Shown in pieces: positions 27,002 to 36,800 of a stretch of 64,000 nucleotides of DNA (position 1 is the stretch's first letter; every line of letters begins with the position of its first letter). This DNA comes from Chitinophaga eiseniae (GTDB lineage: Bacteria > Bacteroidota > Bacteroidia > Chitinophagales > Chitinophagaceae). The notes below the pieces were generated by a model. It worked only from the letters and a program-made list of their open reading frames with translations. It was not told the DNA's origin and made no database searches. The position numbers and the translations under genes are program-made. The DNA lies in the NCBI RefSeq assembly GCF_900167135.1, contig NZ_FUWZ01000001.1, forward strand, positions 434,001-498,000, written 5' to 3'.

Positions 27002-29839
27002 ATGACACATTTGGAAGAACTGGAGCAATTGTTAACCACAGAGCGTGAACAGGATATCGTGCCATTTTTACAAAGATTGACCCCCGAAGAAAAAAAAGCA
27101 CTCAGGCCGGGACTAACCAAACTGGCTGCGTATTACTCAGCGTTTGTGTCACCGAGCCCTAACACCTACACCTCACGGATGACTGTTCCGCAGGCCAGGA
27201 TGTTGGCAGTCGCCACTTTTGTTTGTTACGACAAAGCCGCTTTCCAGCGCACAAATTTTCATTTTACACTTTTCCGGGAGCGCTTGCTGGACAACATTAT
27301 TTCCTGGTACATGCCCGGCTGGTTTAATGAATGGGTGCAGGAGATGGCAGAAAAAGAAGCATTGCCGGGCGACCTGGACTATTGGCAGCTGCTGGAACTG
27401 CAGGCAAAAGAAGTGCTTACGCTGACGCCTGCCATGGTGGTAAGCCGGCTTCCTATGGCGATCAACGGTAAACACCGGTTATACGAACCTGCACGGTTAT
27501 TTGAATTTCCGGCCACCCTGTCGGAACATTTCTGGTACCTGTTCGAATACCCGTCCAACATACATTTCAGCGATAACTGGACAAACAGTAAAAAAACAGG
27601 AGATACGGAACCCAACTGGAAAGGCTTTATCCTGCAATATACCGGCGATGGTACTATCGACCGCATGCGGGTACTGGAAGAATGTTTGCAGGCGGTGAAC
27701 CGGAATTTTAATAAGCTCCAGGTGGGCTGGTTTGTGGATATGCTGACATTGCTGAAACCGTCCCGGGCTGAGCTGGAGCAGTTGCAGCCCCTGTTGTTGC
27801 AGGCGCTGAATTCGCCGCAGTCCAAAGCGGTGAACACCGCGCTGGGGTACCTGAAAGCCCTCGCCGGCGATAAGCAGTTTAATCATCAGGCTTTGCTTGA
27901 TCATCTGCCGCAGGTGATGGCCACCGATAAAAAGAATATTATCACCACAGCGCTGCAAATACTGGAAAAAGCAGCTAAAACGCATCCGGAGATTAAACAA
28001 CGGGCCTGCCTGGAGCTGTGCGCCGCTTTCTTGTCAAAGGATGAGGACCTGCAGGCCAAAGCGGCCAAACTGATATTGCAGTGGGCCGATAAACATGATG
28101 TTGCTTTAAGGGAACAACTTTCCCAATACAGCAGCAGTATGCTCGCCAGTACCCGGAGCTCCCTGAAAGACCTGCTGGAAGAAGAACAGGCAGACGTACT
28201 GCCCGCAGATCCGGAGGTTACAGCGCGACTGCCGTTGATCGGAGATCATAACCGGATCGTTACAGAAGACCTGGTATTTTTTGCCAGCCAGGTGTTTGAA
28301 AATAATGCCACCTGGCATTTTGATCTGCTGCCGGCCATGCTGCTGGCGGCACAGGATAACATCACCACTGAAACATTGTTGCAGCTGGAGCCGGCGTTGC
28401 AGCGGGCGGCTACTGTTTTAAAACGGCCTTCCGGTAACATGGGGCTACTGGATATGACGCTGGCTGTGTTCTTCCTGAATTATGGCAAATGGATGGCGGA
28501 TAACGATGCCGCCTATACGGCCAGACTGAATGAAGTAAAGCAGTCGCAGCACTGGTGGCGGGGCCGTCATGAGATGCCGGAGCTGGAGCACTGGAAGACG
28601 TCCCGCACGGAGAGCGCCGTGTATGCTCCACACCGGAAGCTACTGATACTGGCACTGAAGAAGATCCGTGAAAAAGACCCCTTGCCGCTGCTTTCCACCC
28701 CCACGCACGAACCGGGCTGGATAGCTCCGGAGGTGCTGGCACAACGATTGGCAATGTATCAGTCAGCCGGCGTATCGCCGGACAGTTTGGACCTGCAGGT
28801 GGCCATAGCGCGTTGTGCGCGGCAGGATACTGGCGTAGCATTGGCGCTGGTAGACAAATGGCCTGCCGGCGAATACCGGCAGTTGCTGACTTTCCTACTG
28901 GATGCCGCTGCCATGCCGCAGGGACCTTTCACCCTGGAAGACGCCTGGATGCAGGCAGGGCTTACCAAGGCGCCTCAGGCAATCTATGAGGCGTTTGCGG
29001 ACTTTTCGTATAACCGCTTGCCGGTATCGCTGCTGAATGGTGGTTTTGCGTGGACGACAGGCGGCAAGCCCTACCTGGCATATGGAAAATATAACCCTGA
29101 GAAAAGGGACTATGAGCGGTACATGTCGGAGGAGCTGGTGATGGATATTACTTTCCCGGAAGGGGAAATCCTGAAAGGGAAGTCGCCGTTATTGCAGGAG
29201 TATATGAACGGCGTGGGAGAGTATTTCTCTGTTTCCATTTCAGATGTGGCCAGGCTGTTGCTGCTCACGCCCAATCATCCGGATGTATTGCTGGCGCGGG
29301 TGATGAAGTCCTGTCAACGCTCTTCCGGATTTTATGAGGTGAACGAAACGGGTATCGTGTTAAATACGCTGAAAACCTTGCATAGCCTGGATATTCCTCC
29401 TTCTGAAATGATGTATCTCTGCATTGCGCTGAGTATGTTGCACGCCGATAAAACAGTCAAGGCATATGCCGCTGAATACTGGAGCAGCCGTATTCCCGAT
29501 CATATCAGCAGTGAAAAACTGGGAGGTACTGTTGGTATGCAGCAGCGGGTAGGATGGGCGCCCATGAAACGTTTTACCGATCTGATAACTACACAAACGC
29601 AGATCAGCCGGCAGCAGAACGAGGCGTTGGAAACTTTGCTGACAGCCTGTCTTGCTGTATTCTCCGAAACACCGGTAAAAGATCTTAAAAAGCTGCTGGA
29701 GGTGTATGGCGAAGTGCTGGCGATCAACAACAGCAGGATCAGCAATGCGGCTGTTATACAGTTGCTGACCGCCTGGCAGGGCAGCAGTGCCGTGAAAAAG
29801 GCAGTGCAGCAGTTGTTGAAACGGGTAGTGCAGGCTTAG
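27002..29839 (+). CDS. Large DUF6493-type HEAT-like protein
   Basis: 945 residues, no signal peptide or membrane helix, largely alpha-helical. The N-terminal part (MTHLEELEQLLTTEREQDIVPFLQRLTPEEKKALRP) and the segment LLLQALNSPQSKAVNTALGYLKALAGDKQFNHQALLDHL followed by ITTALQILEKAAKTHPEIKQ read as HEAT-type helical repeats. The C-terminal part has APHRKLLILALKKIREKDPLPLLSTPTHEPGWIAPEVLAQRL and a further repeat-like region. This matches my recollection of DUF6493 proteins, which occur beside SWIM proteins in Bacteroidota. It is probably a scaffold partner of the SWIM protein; the biological role is unknown. Confidence 0.75.
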   Translation: MTHLEELEQLLTTEREQDIVPFLQRLTPEEKKALRPGLTKLAAYYSAFVSPSPNTYTSRMTVPQARMLAVATFVCYDKAAFQRTNFHFTLFRERLLDNIISWYMPGWFNEWVQEMAEKEALPGDLDYWQLLELQAKEVLTLTPAMVVSRLPMAINGKHRLYEPARLFEFPATLSEHFWYLFEYPSNIHFSDNWTNSKKTGDTEPNWKGFILQYTGDGTIDRMRVLEECLQAVNRNFNKLQVGWFVDMLTLLKPSRAELEQLQPLLLQALNSPQSKAVNTALGYLKALAGDKQFNHQALLDHLPQVMATDKKNIITTALQILEKAAKTHPEIKQRACLELCAAFLSKDEDLQAKAAKLILQWADKHDVALREQLSQYSSSMLASTRSSLKDLLEEEQADVLPADPEVTARLPLIGDHNRIVTEDLVFFASQVFENNATWHFDLLPAMLLAAQDNITTETLLQLEPALQRAATVLKRPSGNMGLLDMTLAVFFLNYGKWMADNDAAYTARLNEVKQSQHWWRGRHEMPELEHWKTSRTESAVYAPHRKLLILALKKIREKDPLPLLSTPTHEPGWIAPEVLAQRLAMYQSAGVSPDSLDLQVAIARCARQDTGVALALVDKWPAGEYRQLLTFLLDAAAMPQGPFTLEDAWMQAGLTKAPQAIYEAFADFSYNRLPVSLLNGGFAWTTGGKPYLAYGKYNPEKRDYERYMSEELVMDITFPEGEILKGKSPLLQEYMNGVGEYFSVSISDVARLLLLTPNHPDVLLARVMKSCQRSSGFYEVNETGIVLNTLKTLHSLDIPPSEMMYLCIALSMLHADKTVKAYAAEYWSSRIPDHISSEKLGGTVGMQQRVGWAPMKRFTDLITTQTQISRQQNEALETLLTACLAVFSETPVKDLKKLLEVYGEVLAINNSRISNAAVIQLLTAWQGSSAVKKAVQQLLKRVVQA

Positions 29840-29854
29840 CCCGTTTTTTCTGTG

Positions 29855-29862
29855 TACTTTTG
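29855..29862 (+). promoter_or_regulatory. -7 element of the GlxA-type regulator
   Basis: TACTTTTG matches the consensus exactly, 12 nt before ATG 29875. No TTTG lies at the expected -33 position. Confidence 0.5.
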
Positions 29863-29874
29863 AAAAAACATCAG

Positions 29875-30873
29875 ATGTCCGTGTCTAAAAAACTGGTCGT
29901 TATTGTAGCGATGGAGGGTACCGCCCTGCTGGATATTGCCGGCCCCTGCGACGTTTTTTCGCAGGCCAATAAAATACTCCGCAACGACGCACAGCGCCAG
30001 GGGGATGGTTATGAGATACTGCTGGCTTCGGCAGTGGAAGATCATCACCTGAAAACGCAGAGCGGCGTGGAGTTGATATGCCCGGTAACGATCGGGGAAC
30101 TGGACCGCCCGATCGACACGCTGCTGATAGCCGGGCTGGGCACTGAATTTCTGCAATACAACCTGCATCATTTTTACGAATGGCTGAATAATGTATATCC
30201 CCGCCTGCGCCGTATCGGCTCCGTTTGTATCGGCGCTTATGCGCTGGCGCGGGCAGGGATACTCCGTGGCCGCCGCGCTACTACTCACTGGCAATACACA
30301 CAGGACTTCCAGGACCGGCACCCTGAAGTGCAGCTGGATACCAATCCGTTTTATACCCGTGACGGGAACGTCTATACGTCCGGCGGCCTGGCTTCCGGTA
30401 TCGACCTGGCTTTTGCCCTGCTGGAAGAAGATTATGGCCGCGACCTGGCAGCGCAGGTCGCCAAAAGGATGGTCATCTACCTGAAAAGGCCGGGGTACCA
30501 AACGCAGTTCGGTGAACTGCTGGACCACCACCGGCTGGCCAATACCCTCGCCGGTAAATTACGGCCCTGGATGACCCAGGAGCTGCATCAGGACCTGAGC
30601 GTGGAACGCCTGGCCGCTCAAGCGAATATGAGTCCCCGTAATTTCGCCCGCGTCTTCCTCCGGGAATCTGGTCTCACCCCCGCCAAATTTGTGGAAAAAC
30701 TACGGGTGGAAACCGCCCGTAAGTACCTCGAGGAGAGCGACCTCAGTATAGAACAGATCGCCGAAAAGTGCGGCCTTGGAGGGATGGTCTCTATGCGGCG
30801 CGTCTTCCTCCGCCATATCTCCGTTTCCCCGAGCGACTACCGCCGGAATTTCCGCAGCACCCTGCACCCGTAA
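29875..30873 (+). CDS. GlxA-family AraC-type regulator with DJ-1/PfpI domain
   Basis: 332 residues from ATG 29875. Residues 1-190 form a DJ-1/PfpI (class I glutamine amidotransferase-like) domain: KKLVVIVAMEGTALLDIAGPCDVFSQAN, then RIGSVCIGAYALARAGILRGRRATTHW with the nucleophile-elbow Cys. Residues 225-325 are an AraC double HTH (LSVERLAAQANMSPRNFARVFLRESGLTPAKFVEKLRVETARKYLEES, then IEQIAEKCGLG). Members respond to small metabolites and usually activate nearby genes. Here the next gene is the GAPDH, which has its own consensus promoter. The target is unknown. Confidence 0.92.
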   Translation: MSVSKKLVVIVAMEGTALLDIAGPCDVFSQANKILRNDAQRQGDGYEILLASAVEDHHLKTQSGVELICPVTIGELDRPIDTLLIAGLGTEFLQYNLHHFYEWLNNVYPRLRRIGSVCIGAYALARAGILRGRRATTHWQYTQDFQDRHPEVQLDTNPFYTRDGNVYTSGGLASGIDLAFALLEEDYGRDLAAQVAKRMVIYLKRPGYQTQFGELLDHHRLANTLAGKLRPWMTQELHQDLSVERLAAQANMSPRNFARVFLRESGLTPAKFVEKLRVETARKYLEESDLSIEQIAEKCGLGGMVSMRRVFLRHISVSPSDYRRNFRSTLHP

Positions 30874-30901
30874 GTTGGCAGAAACTGTATATTTTTCGTC
30901 A

Positions 30902-30932
30902 TTTGAGACAGATGGCGGTTGCAGTACTTTTG
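30902..30932 (+). promoter_or_regulatory. Consensus promoter of the GAPDH gene
   Basis: TTTG (30902-30905), 19-bp spacer, TACTTTTG (30925-30932): the best match in the window to the Bacteroidota sigma-A promoter. It leaves a leader of roughly 18-20 nt before ATG 30958. Confidence 0.8.
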
Positions 30933-30957
30933 TACGGTAACCAAAATTATTCAAGCG

Positions 30958-31959
30958 ATGAAAATAGCTATCAACGGATTCGGCCGTATCGGAAGAATGA
31001 CCCTCAGAGCTTTACAGCATAAAGACAATGTGGAAGTAGTAGCCATCAATGACCTGATGGGCGCGGACATCCTCGCTCACCTTTTCAAATATGACACCGC
31101 CCATGGAAAATTCCCCGGCACGGTTTCCCATACCAGCCAACACCTGATCGTTAACGGAAAAGAGATACTGCTTACCAGCGAAAAAGACCCTGCTAACCTG
31201 CCCTGGGGCCAGCTGGGGGTAGACATGGTGATAGAATCCACCGGGAGATTCACCAGCAAAGACCAGGCGCAGGCACATCTTCGCGCAGGCGCGCGCCGCG
31301 TGCTGATCACGGCGCCCGCTTCCGGTGGCGTGAAAACCATCGTCGCCGGTGTTAATGAAGACATTATTGAGCCGGCAGATGAAATACTGTCTACTGCTTC
31401 CTGTACCACTAACAGTATCGCTCCTCCGCTGTTTCTGCTGGACAAGGCTTTTGGCATAGCATCCGGCTTTATGACTACTGTTCATGCTTTTACGATGGAC
31501 CAGATGCTGCAGGACGGCCCGCATAAGGATTTCAGAAGGGCCAGGGCGGCCACACAGTCCATTATTCCCACCACCACCGGCGCAGCTAAAGCCATCGGCG
31601 ACGTGCTGCCAGCGCTGAAAGGTAAGCTGGACGGTGTTTCTTACCGGGTACCGGTTATTGATGGCTCCATTGCGGAACTATCACTGGTGCTGAAACAACC
31701 GGCTACGGCCGCGGAAATCAACGCCTTGCTGAAACACCATGCGGAAACAGATCTGAAAGGTATTCTCGAATACACCGAAGAGGCTTTTGTGTCTGCCGAT
31801 ATCGTGGGTAATACGCATTCCTCCATTGTAGACGGTACCATGACGAAAGTCATCGGCAACCTGGTTAAAGTAGTGGCCTGGTACGATAATGAAACCGGTA
31901 TTTCCAACCGTATCGCGGAACTGGTTACCAGGGAAACTTACGCGGCAGTTGCTATTTAG
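30958..31959 (+). CDS. gap: Type I glyceraldehyde-3-phosphate dehydrogenase
   Basis: 333 residues from ATG 30958; an upstream in-frame start at 30919 overlaps the promoter. NAD-binding INGFGRIGR, Asp32 (AINDL, NAD rather than NADP type), catalytic Cys149 in STASCTTNSIAP and His176 in TVHAFT are all present. It oxidises glyceraldehyde-3-phosphate to 1,3-bisphosphoglycerate in glycolysis. Near the C-terminus WYDNETGISNR replaces the more usual WYDNEWGYSNR, so it may be a second, divergent isoform. It is monocistronic and followed by a bidirectional terminator inside a larger inverted repeat. Confidence 0.95.
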   Translation: MKIAINGFGRIGRMTLRALQHKDNVEVVAINDLMGADILAHLFKYDTAHGKFPGTVSHTSQHLIVNGKEILLTSEKDPANLPWGQLGVDMVIESTGRFTSKDQAQAHLRAGARRVLITAPASGGVKTIVAGVNEDIIEPADEILSTASCTTNSIAPPLFLLDKAFGIASGFMTTVHAFTMDQMLQDGPHKDFRRARAATQSIIPTTTGAAKAIGDVLPALKGKLDGVSYRVPVIDGSIAELSLVLKQPATAAEINALLKHHAETDLKGILEYTEEAFVSADIVGNTHSSIVDGTMTKVIGNLVKVVAWYDNETGISNRIAELVTRETYAAVAI

Positions 31960-31960
31960 A

Positions 31961-32095
31961 GATTTTTTGATTTGCGATTTTTTGATTTTGTGGATGATAA
32001 AAAAAGGAGACCAAAGCGAACAGGTGATTCGCGTTGGTCTCCTTTTAATTTGCTCTTTTGATCCACGAAATCAAAAAATCGTAAATCAAAAAATC
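31961..32095. repeat. Outer inverted repeat around the gap/susD convergent terminator
   Basis: The 36-nt arms 31961-31996 and 32060-32095 are reverse complements with three mismatches and consist of repeated GATTTTTTGATTT units. They flank the bidirectional terminator at 32002-32046 and fill the whole gap between the two convergent genes. This is the third nested inverted-repeat element in the window. Confidence 0.75.
32002..32046. terminator. Bidirectional terminator between gap and susD (locus B)
   Basis: A 19-bp stem (32002-32020 with 32028-32046, one mismatch) has AAAA at the left and TTTT at the right end, so it can stop transcription from both convergent genes. Confidence 0.85.
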
Positions 32096-32105
32096 CCTGG
32101 ATGAA

Positions 32106-33848
32106 TTACTGGTAGTTATAATTATCCCAATAAGGTATTACGCCGCGTTGATTGGCCGGTACCCAGAAGATCGGGGTAGTTGTGTTGTTTTCGTTGGCCA
32201 CTTTTGCGAAGTTGTCCGGGTTGTTGGTCAGCTCCACGGTAGGGTAGTGTACTCTTTCCGGCATTGGTTTCCATACGGAGGAATGCCAGGTGAAAGGCTC
32301 CAGTTTCGGGTGACGGGTCCTTCTCAGTTCAGACCACAGCTCATATGGCTGCAGCAGGTTGAGATGGATGTATTTCTGCTGCATCAGGATCTCCATTTTG
32401 TCTTCCAGTGTAGCCGCCGCCGTGAATTTGGTTTTGATGTTTTCGCCCCATGCGCTGACGATGGCATCGGTAGGTTTGGAAGGATACAATACAGAATCCA
32501 GCGTACCTCTGGCGTAGGTGCTGAGTTGGTTGAGGTAGTACCAGAAGCTGGTGCTATGCATCACTTCGTCCTTGATGTGATCGCCGGCTGTTTTGCCGGT
32601 GTTGCCCAGATTTTTCAGCGCTATTTCTGCGAGCAGCAGGTCCAGTTCACCCAGTGTGGCCATGTATACCGGCATATTTTCGTTGCGGTGCAGCGTAATA
32701 TGGCTGTACATGGACTTGGCATTGGTAGACAGGGAAGACGTGATATTGTCTGCAAAAGCGTAGTAACGCTGGCCGCTGTTGTAGAGCGCTTCCTGCTGTT
32801 CGATATTGGCAGACACGCCGCGGTAGTCTTTGAATTTGGTTGGCAGGGCCAGTACCGGCAGGCGTGGATCGTCAATACCGGGTTGATAGGTGGAGTCACC
32901 GTAGTTCAACCGTTTCATGATGATGTTGGGAATGAAAGCCGCATAGGCGTTTTCATACAGGCCCCGCTGCCAGGTGCCGCCACCGAATACATCAATCTTA
33001 TACCACATGGTCCATGTAAGATCGGTGGTGGGCAAGGGTTTGCCCAGTGCGTCCTGGATCAGTGGTTTAGCATATGCTTCATCCACGCCGGCGATGCGCA
33101 CCAGCATTTTCAGGCGTGTGAAGTTGATGAAGGCCACCCATTTGTTGATATCTCCCTTAAAGGCGAAGTCCTGTTGCTGGAAGACTGTTTTCGCGGCGGG
33201 GGACATCTGTGTGAAAGCGGTTGGCAGCGTGTTTACCAGTCCGCCCAGGTCGGCGATGATAGACTGATACACCTGTTTGGGATCGTCGTACTTCGGGAAA
33301 AGGTATTGTGTTCCGCCTTTTACGCCCTGAAAAGCGTCGAAGTAGGGGATGGAGTTGAACAGGTCCACCAGTTTGCCGCATTGGTACAGCTTCACGAAGG
33401 TGGCCAGTTTCAGGTATACGTCGCCATCCTGTTTCAGTTGTCCTGTACGTAGTTCCACGGAGTCTTTAATGACTTCATAGTTTTTGAGCCGGGTGTAGCT
33501 GTTCTGGAAGAAGGACTGGCCGGAGATCGGGAAATCGTCGAAGCCGTTGCCGCTTACCAGGTCGTTGTAGCTGCTGAACCAGTCATAGCGGTAGGAGATA
33601 TACCGTTGCGCTACCTGTCCGTAGCCGGTGATGCTGGTACCGCCATTGAGGAGGTAATACCATTCTCCGTAGTCCTGGACAAACAGTTTGTTGTTGGTGA
33701 TCAGCTGTGTGAACAACCCGGGTATTACATCGGTAACGGTGGCGTTGAGTTTGTCCGGGTCATAGAATCTTTTCTCCACATCTTTTTTACAGGCGCTGAA
33801 GGTAGCGGCGAGCGCCATCACGGCTATATATAAATATGATTTTTTCAT
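32106..33848 (-). CDS. SusD-like lipoprotein, SusD-like_2 type (locus B)
   Basis: 580 residues. Lipobox FSACKKD (Cys20) then EKRFYDPDKLNATVTDVIPGLFTQLITNN and QDGDVYLKLATFVKLYQCGKLVDLFNSIPYFDAFQG, the text of the SusD-like_2 (Starch-binding-associated) family. The end (QQKYIHLNLLQPYELWSELRRTRHPKLEPF) also fits. It is a surface lipoprotein that binds the ligand for the SusC protein encoded 20 nt upstream. The ligand is unknown. Confidence 0.92.
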   Translation of the reverse strand: MKKSYLYIAVMALAATFSACKKDVEKRFYDPDKLNATVTDVIPGLFTQLITNNKLFVQDYGEWYYLLNGGTSITGYGQVAQRYISYRYDWFSSYNDLVSGNGFDDFPISGQSFFQNSYTRLKNYEVIKDSVELRTGQLKQDGDVYLKLATFVKLYQCGKLVDLFNSIPYFDAFQGVKGGTQYLFPKYDDPKQVYQSIIADLGGLVNTLPTAFTQMSPAAKTVFQQQDFAFKGDINKWVAFINFTRLKMLVRIAGVDEAYAKPLIQDALGKPLPTTDLTWTMWYKIDVFGGGTWQRGLYENAYAAFIPNIIMKRLNYGDSTYQPGIDDPRLPVLALPTKFKDYRGVSANIEQQEALYNSGQRYYAFADNITSSLSTNAKSMYSHITLHRNENMPVYMATLGELDLLLAEIALKNLGNTGKTAGDHIKDEVMHSTSFWYYLNQLSTYARGTLDSVLYPSKPTDAIVSAWGENIKTKFTAAATLEDKMEILMQQKYIHLNLLQPYELWSELRRTRHPKLEPFTWHSSVWKPMPERVHYPTVELTNNPDNFAKVANENNTTTPIFWVPANQRGVIPYWDNYNYQ

Positions 33849-33867
33849 GTTGTCGTTTTTTTATTCG

Positions 33868-36800
33868 TTAGAAAGCTACGTTCAGCCCCAGTGAGAAAGT
33901 ACGCAGTGTAGGGTAAATGGTGTTTTCCACATAAGTGTCCGCACCCAAAGCGCCTTCCGGATCGATGTTGGGGATGGATTTATAGAGATAGAACAGGTTA
34001 CGTGCTGCAGCGGTGATGGTGAGCTTTTGCAGTTTCATGCGTCTTACCACATCGCGGGGAACGTCGTAGGAGAGGGCCACTTCTCTTACTTTGATATAGT
34101 TGTTCTTGTACAGGCGGTCCGGAGGGAATGAGGTGGCCAGGTCGTTGGCATAGCTCATATAGTAGCTGCTGGCGTTGGTCATCTGTGTGTTTGGCACATA
34201 TTTACCGTTTGCGTCCTGCATGACACCGGGGAGAATGAGGCCGTCGTGGTATACGCGGCCGTTCCGGGCGCCGGCGGGAGCGGGCTGGTTATGCTGCCAG
34301 GGTACCATATTGCCGTCGGCATCGTAGTAGTAGGCCAGGCCGCCGTGTGCTTCGTCCCTGTATTGCAGCGTGCTTTCCAGTTGACCTACACCGGTAAGGC
34401 GGTTGTTGGTATAGGAGAAGATGGTGCCGCCGGATTTGTAATCGAGGCCGATGCGGAGGTTGAAGTCTCTGTAGCGGAAATCGGAGAGGATACCGCCGTA
34501 GAATTTAGGCATGATGTTACCGGCAACAATAGACTTCTGATTGTTGAGGGAATACATGCCGTTGGTACCTACGATTTTATTACCGCCATCATCGCGGAGG
34601 TAGTCGTACATAATGATTTCTCCGTAGGGGCGTCCTTCGTCGGCATGAACAGATGCAGCGGAGCCATTGATCAGGTTGGAGATCGGGTTGTTGGTAACGC
34701 CGGGATAGAGGCGTACCACTTTAGAGCCCTGGCTGGCGGCGTTCACGGTGATGTCCCATCTGTAGTTTTTACCGAGGAGCGGCGTACCGGTGAGGCCCAG
34801 TTCGAGGCCCCATGCTTTCACGTCGCCCACGTTGATTTTAAGCCCTGTGGAGCTGGAAGCGGAAGATATCGGCAGATTGAAGATCTGGTTATAACGGTGA
34901 TTGCTATACGCAGAGAAGTCAATGGTGAGCCTGTTGTCTTTAAAGAAGGAGTTGTTGATACCGATTTCAAACTCTCTTTTGCGCTCCGGTTTCAGTGCGC
35001 CGGGAAGGATGGCATCGGGCGGAGTGATAGAGAGCGCGGTAGTGTTGGACAACCGGGTGAAGCTGTACAGGTTGTTGGCGAAATAGCGGTTAGTACCGTT
35101 ACCTACATCGGCCCAGGAGAGGCGGAGGGTACCGCTGTTCATGCCGGGAATGGCGAAACGTTCGGTGTAGTTCCAGTTGAGGGCTACGCCGGGGTAGAAA
35201 TATTTGTTGTTTGCCGGGGGCAGGGTAGAGTTCCAGTCCATACGGCCCTGGACCTCGAGGGTGAGTTCACTTTTCCAGGACAGGGAGGCAGAGGCCAGCC
35301 AGCTGTACAGTACGTCGTTGCCGCGGTTAAAGCTCCTGATCTGATAGAGGTTGGCGGCAGAAGGTGTACCGGATTCGTTGTTGAAAGAGTACAGGTCTGC
35401 GAAGTTGAGGCCGCCGATGGTATTGCTGCCGAGGTAATCGGAGGAGCGCAGGCGGTAAGCGCCGCCGGTGTAGGCAAACAGGTGGAGCCTGTCCTGCATG
35501 AACGAACGGTTGTAGTTGAGCAGCGCCTGGTAAGTTTGCACTGTTGAATTTTCCTTGGCGATACCGAAGGAGCCGTTGGCAACGCTGGGTAGTACCCTGG
35601 TCACGCTTTTTTCGGTGGTATAGGTGGTATTGTCGTAATCAAGACCGGCCTGTCCCACGAGGAAGAGGTGAGGGGTGAAGTTCAGCGTTACTTTGGCGGA
35701 GGTGATCATGTGGATTTTATCATCCTTCAGGGAGTTTTGGGAACGGTCCCACATGAAGCCGCCCAGGTTGGAAAAAGCGGTAGGTACGCCGGCGAGGGAG
35801 AGGTCGCGTTTGTATCCTGTCTGATCGGTATAGAAAGGGTAGATCAGGCCGTAATCGTAATCCAGCGGCAGGCCCCAGGCTACGGAGCCGTCGTTGGAAC
35901 CACGGCGGTTCATGCTGGTGATGTTGTAGATATTGGAGATTACTTCGAAGCTGGCGAGGTTGGAGGCTTTGATGTTTCCGTTAAAGCTGAAAGTGTTTCT
36001 TTTCTGCCAGGAGTTGTCGCCGTTGATATCTTTATAGTAGTAGTTGGTATAGGAAGCGCGCACATTGCCTTTGTCGTTGCTGCCGGAGATGGCCACGTTG
36101 CCGGTGGTGGAGTGGCCGGGATTAAAGAGTGACAGGAAGTTATTGGTATGCGGTGAATTTTTCACCATGGAGCTGTCGTAGAACATGGCGTTGGCGCCAT
36201 CGAATTTAGGACCGAAGCTGAAGCGTTTGTTGGGAATGGTCCTGATTTTCTGTCCGTTGACCGTGGCGTAAACCGTGTCGTAGATGTTATCACCGAGGCC
36301 GTACTGGTCCTGCAGTTTCAGGTAAGACACCGGTCTTTCCGTGGTGTACTGGATGGAGCCGGTCATGCCCATGCCGGTGGCGTTACGGCCGCTTTTGGTG
36401 GTGATGAGCACTACGCCGTTGGCCGCATCGCTGCCATACAGTACGGTGGCTTTAGCGCCTTTCAGGATCACCATGGATTCGATATCTGAAGGGTTGATAT
36501 CATTGATGCCTGCGCCGTAGTCGAAGCCCTGGCCAACGGGGCCGCCGATGGAGGTTTTACGGTCACTGAGGATAACACCGTCTACCACGAACATCGGGCG
36601 GATGTTCTGGTCGGGGTTCATACTGGCGGCGCCGCGGATATTGATTTTGATACCACCCTGGGGGCCGGAGGCGCCCATATTCACGCCCACGCCGGCAGCT
36701 TTACCGTAGAGGGAGAGGAAGGGGTTCATGGTGGTACCGGCTTTGGTCAGTTCTTCGCCCTTTATGGTGCTGATGGCGTAGCCCAGCGTTCCTTTGGGGC

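Noticed and set aside
32148..33452. 434-codon plus-strand frame over susD of locus B
   Set aside because: Antisense shadow of a clear SusD gene; no recognisable motif.
34246..35547. 433-codon plus-strand frame over susC of locus B
   Set aside because: Antisense shadow of the SusC barrel; Val/Gly-rich text without domain.
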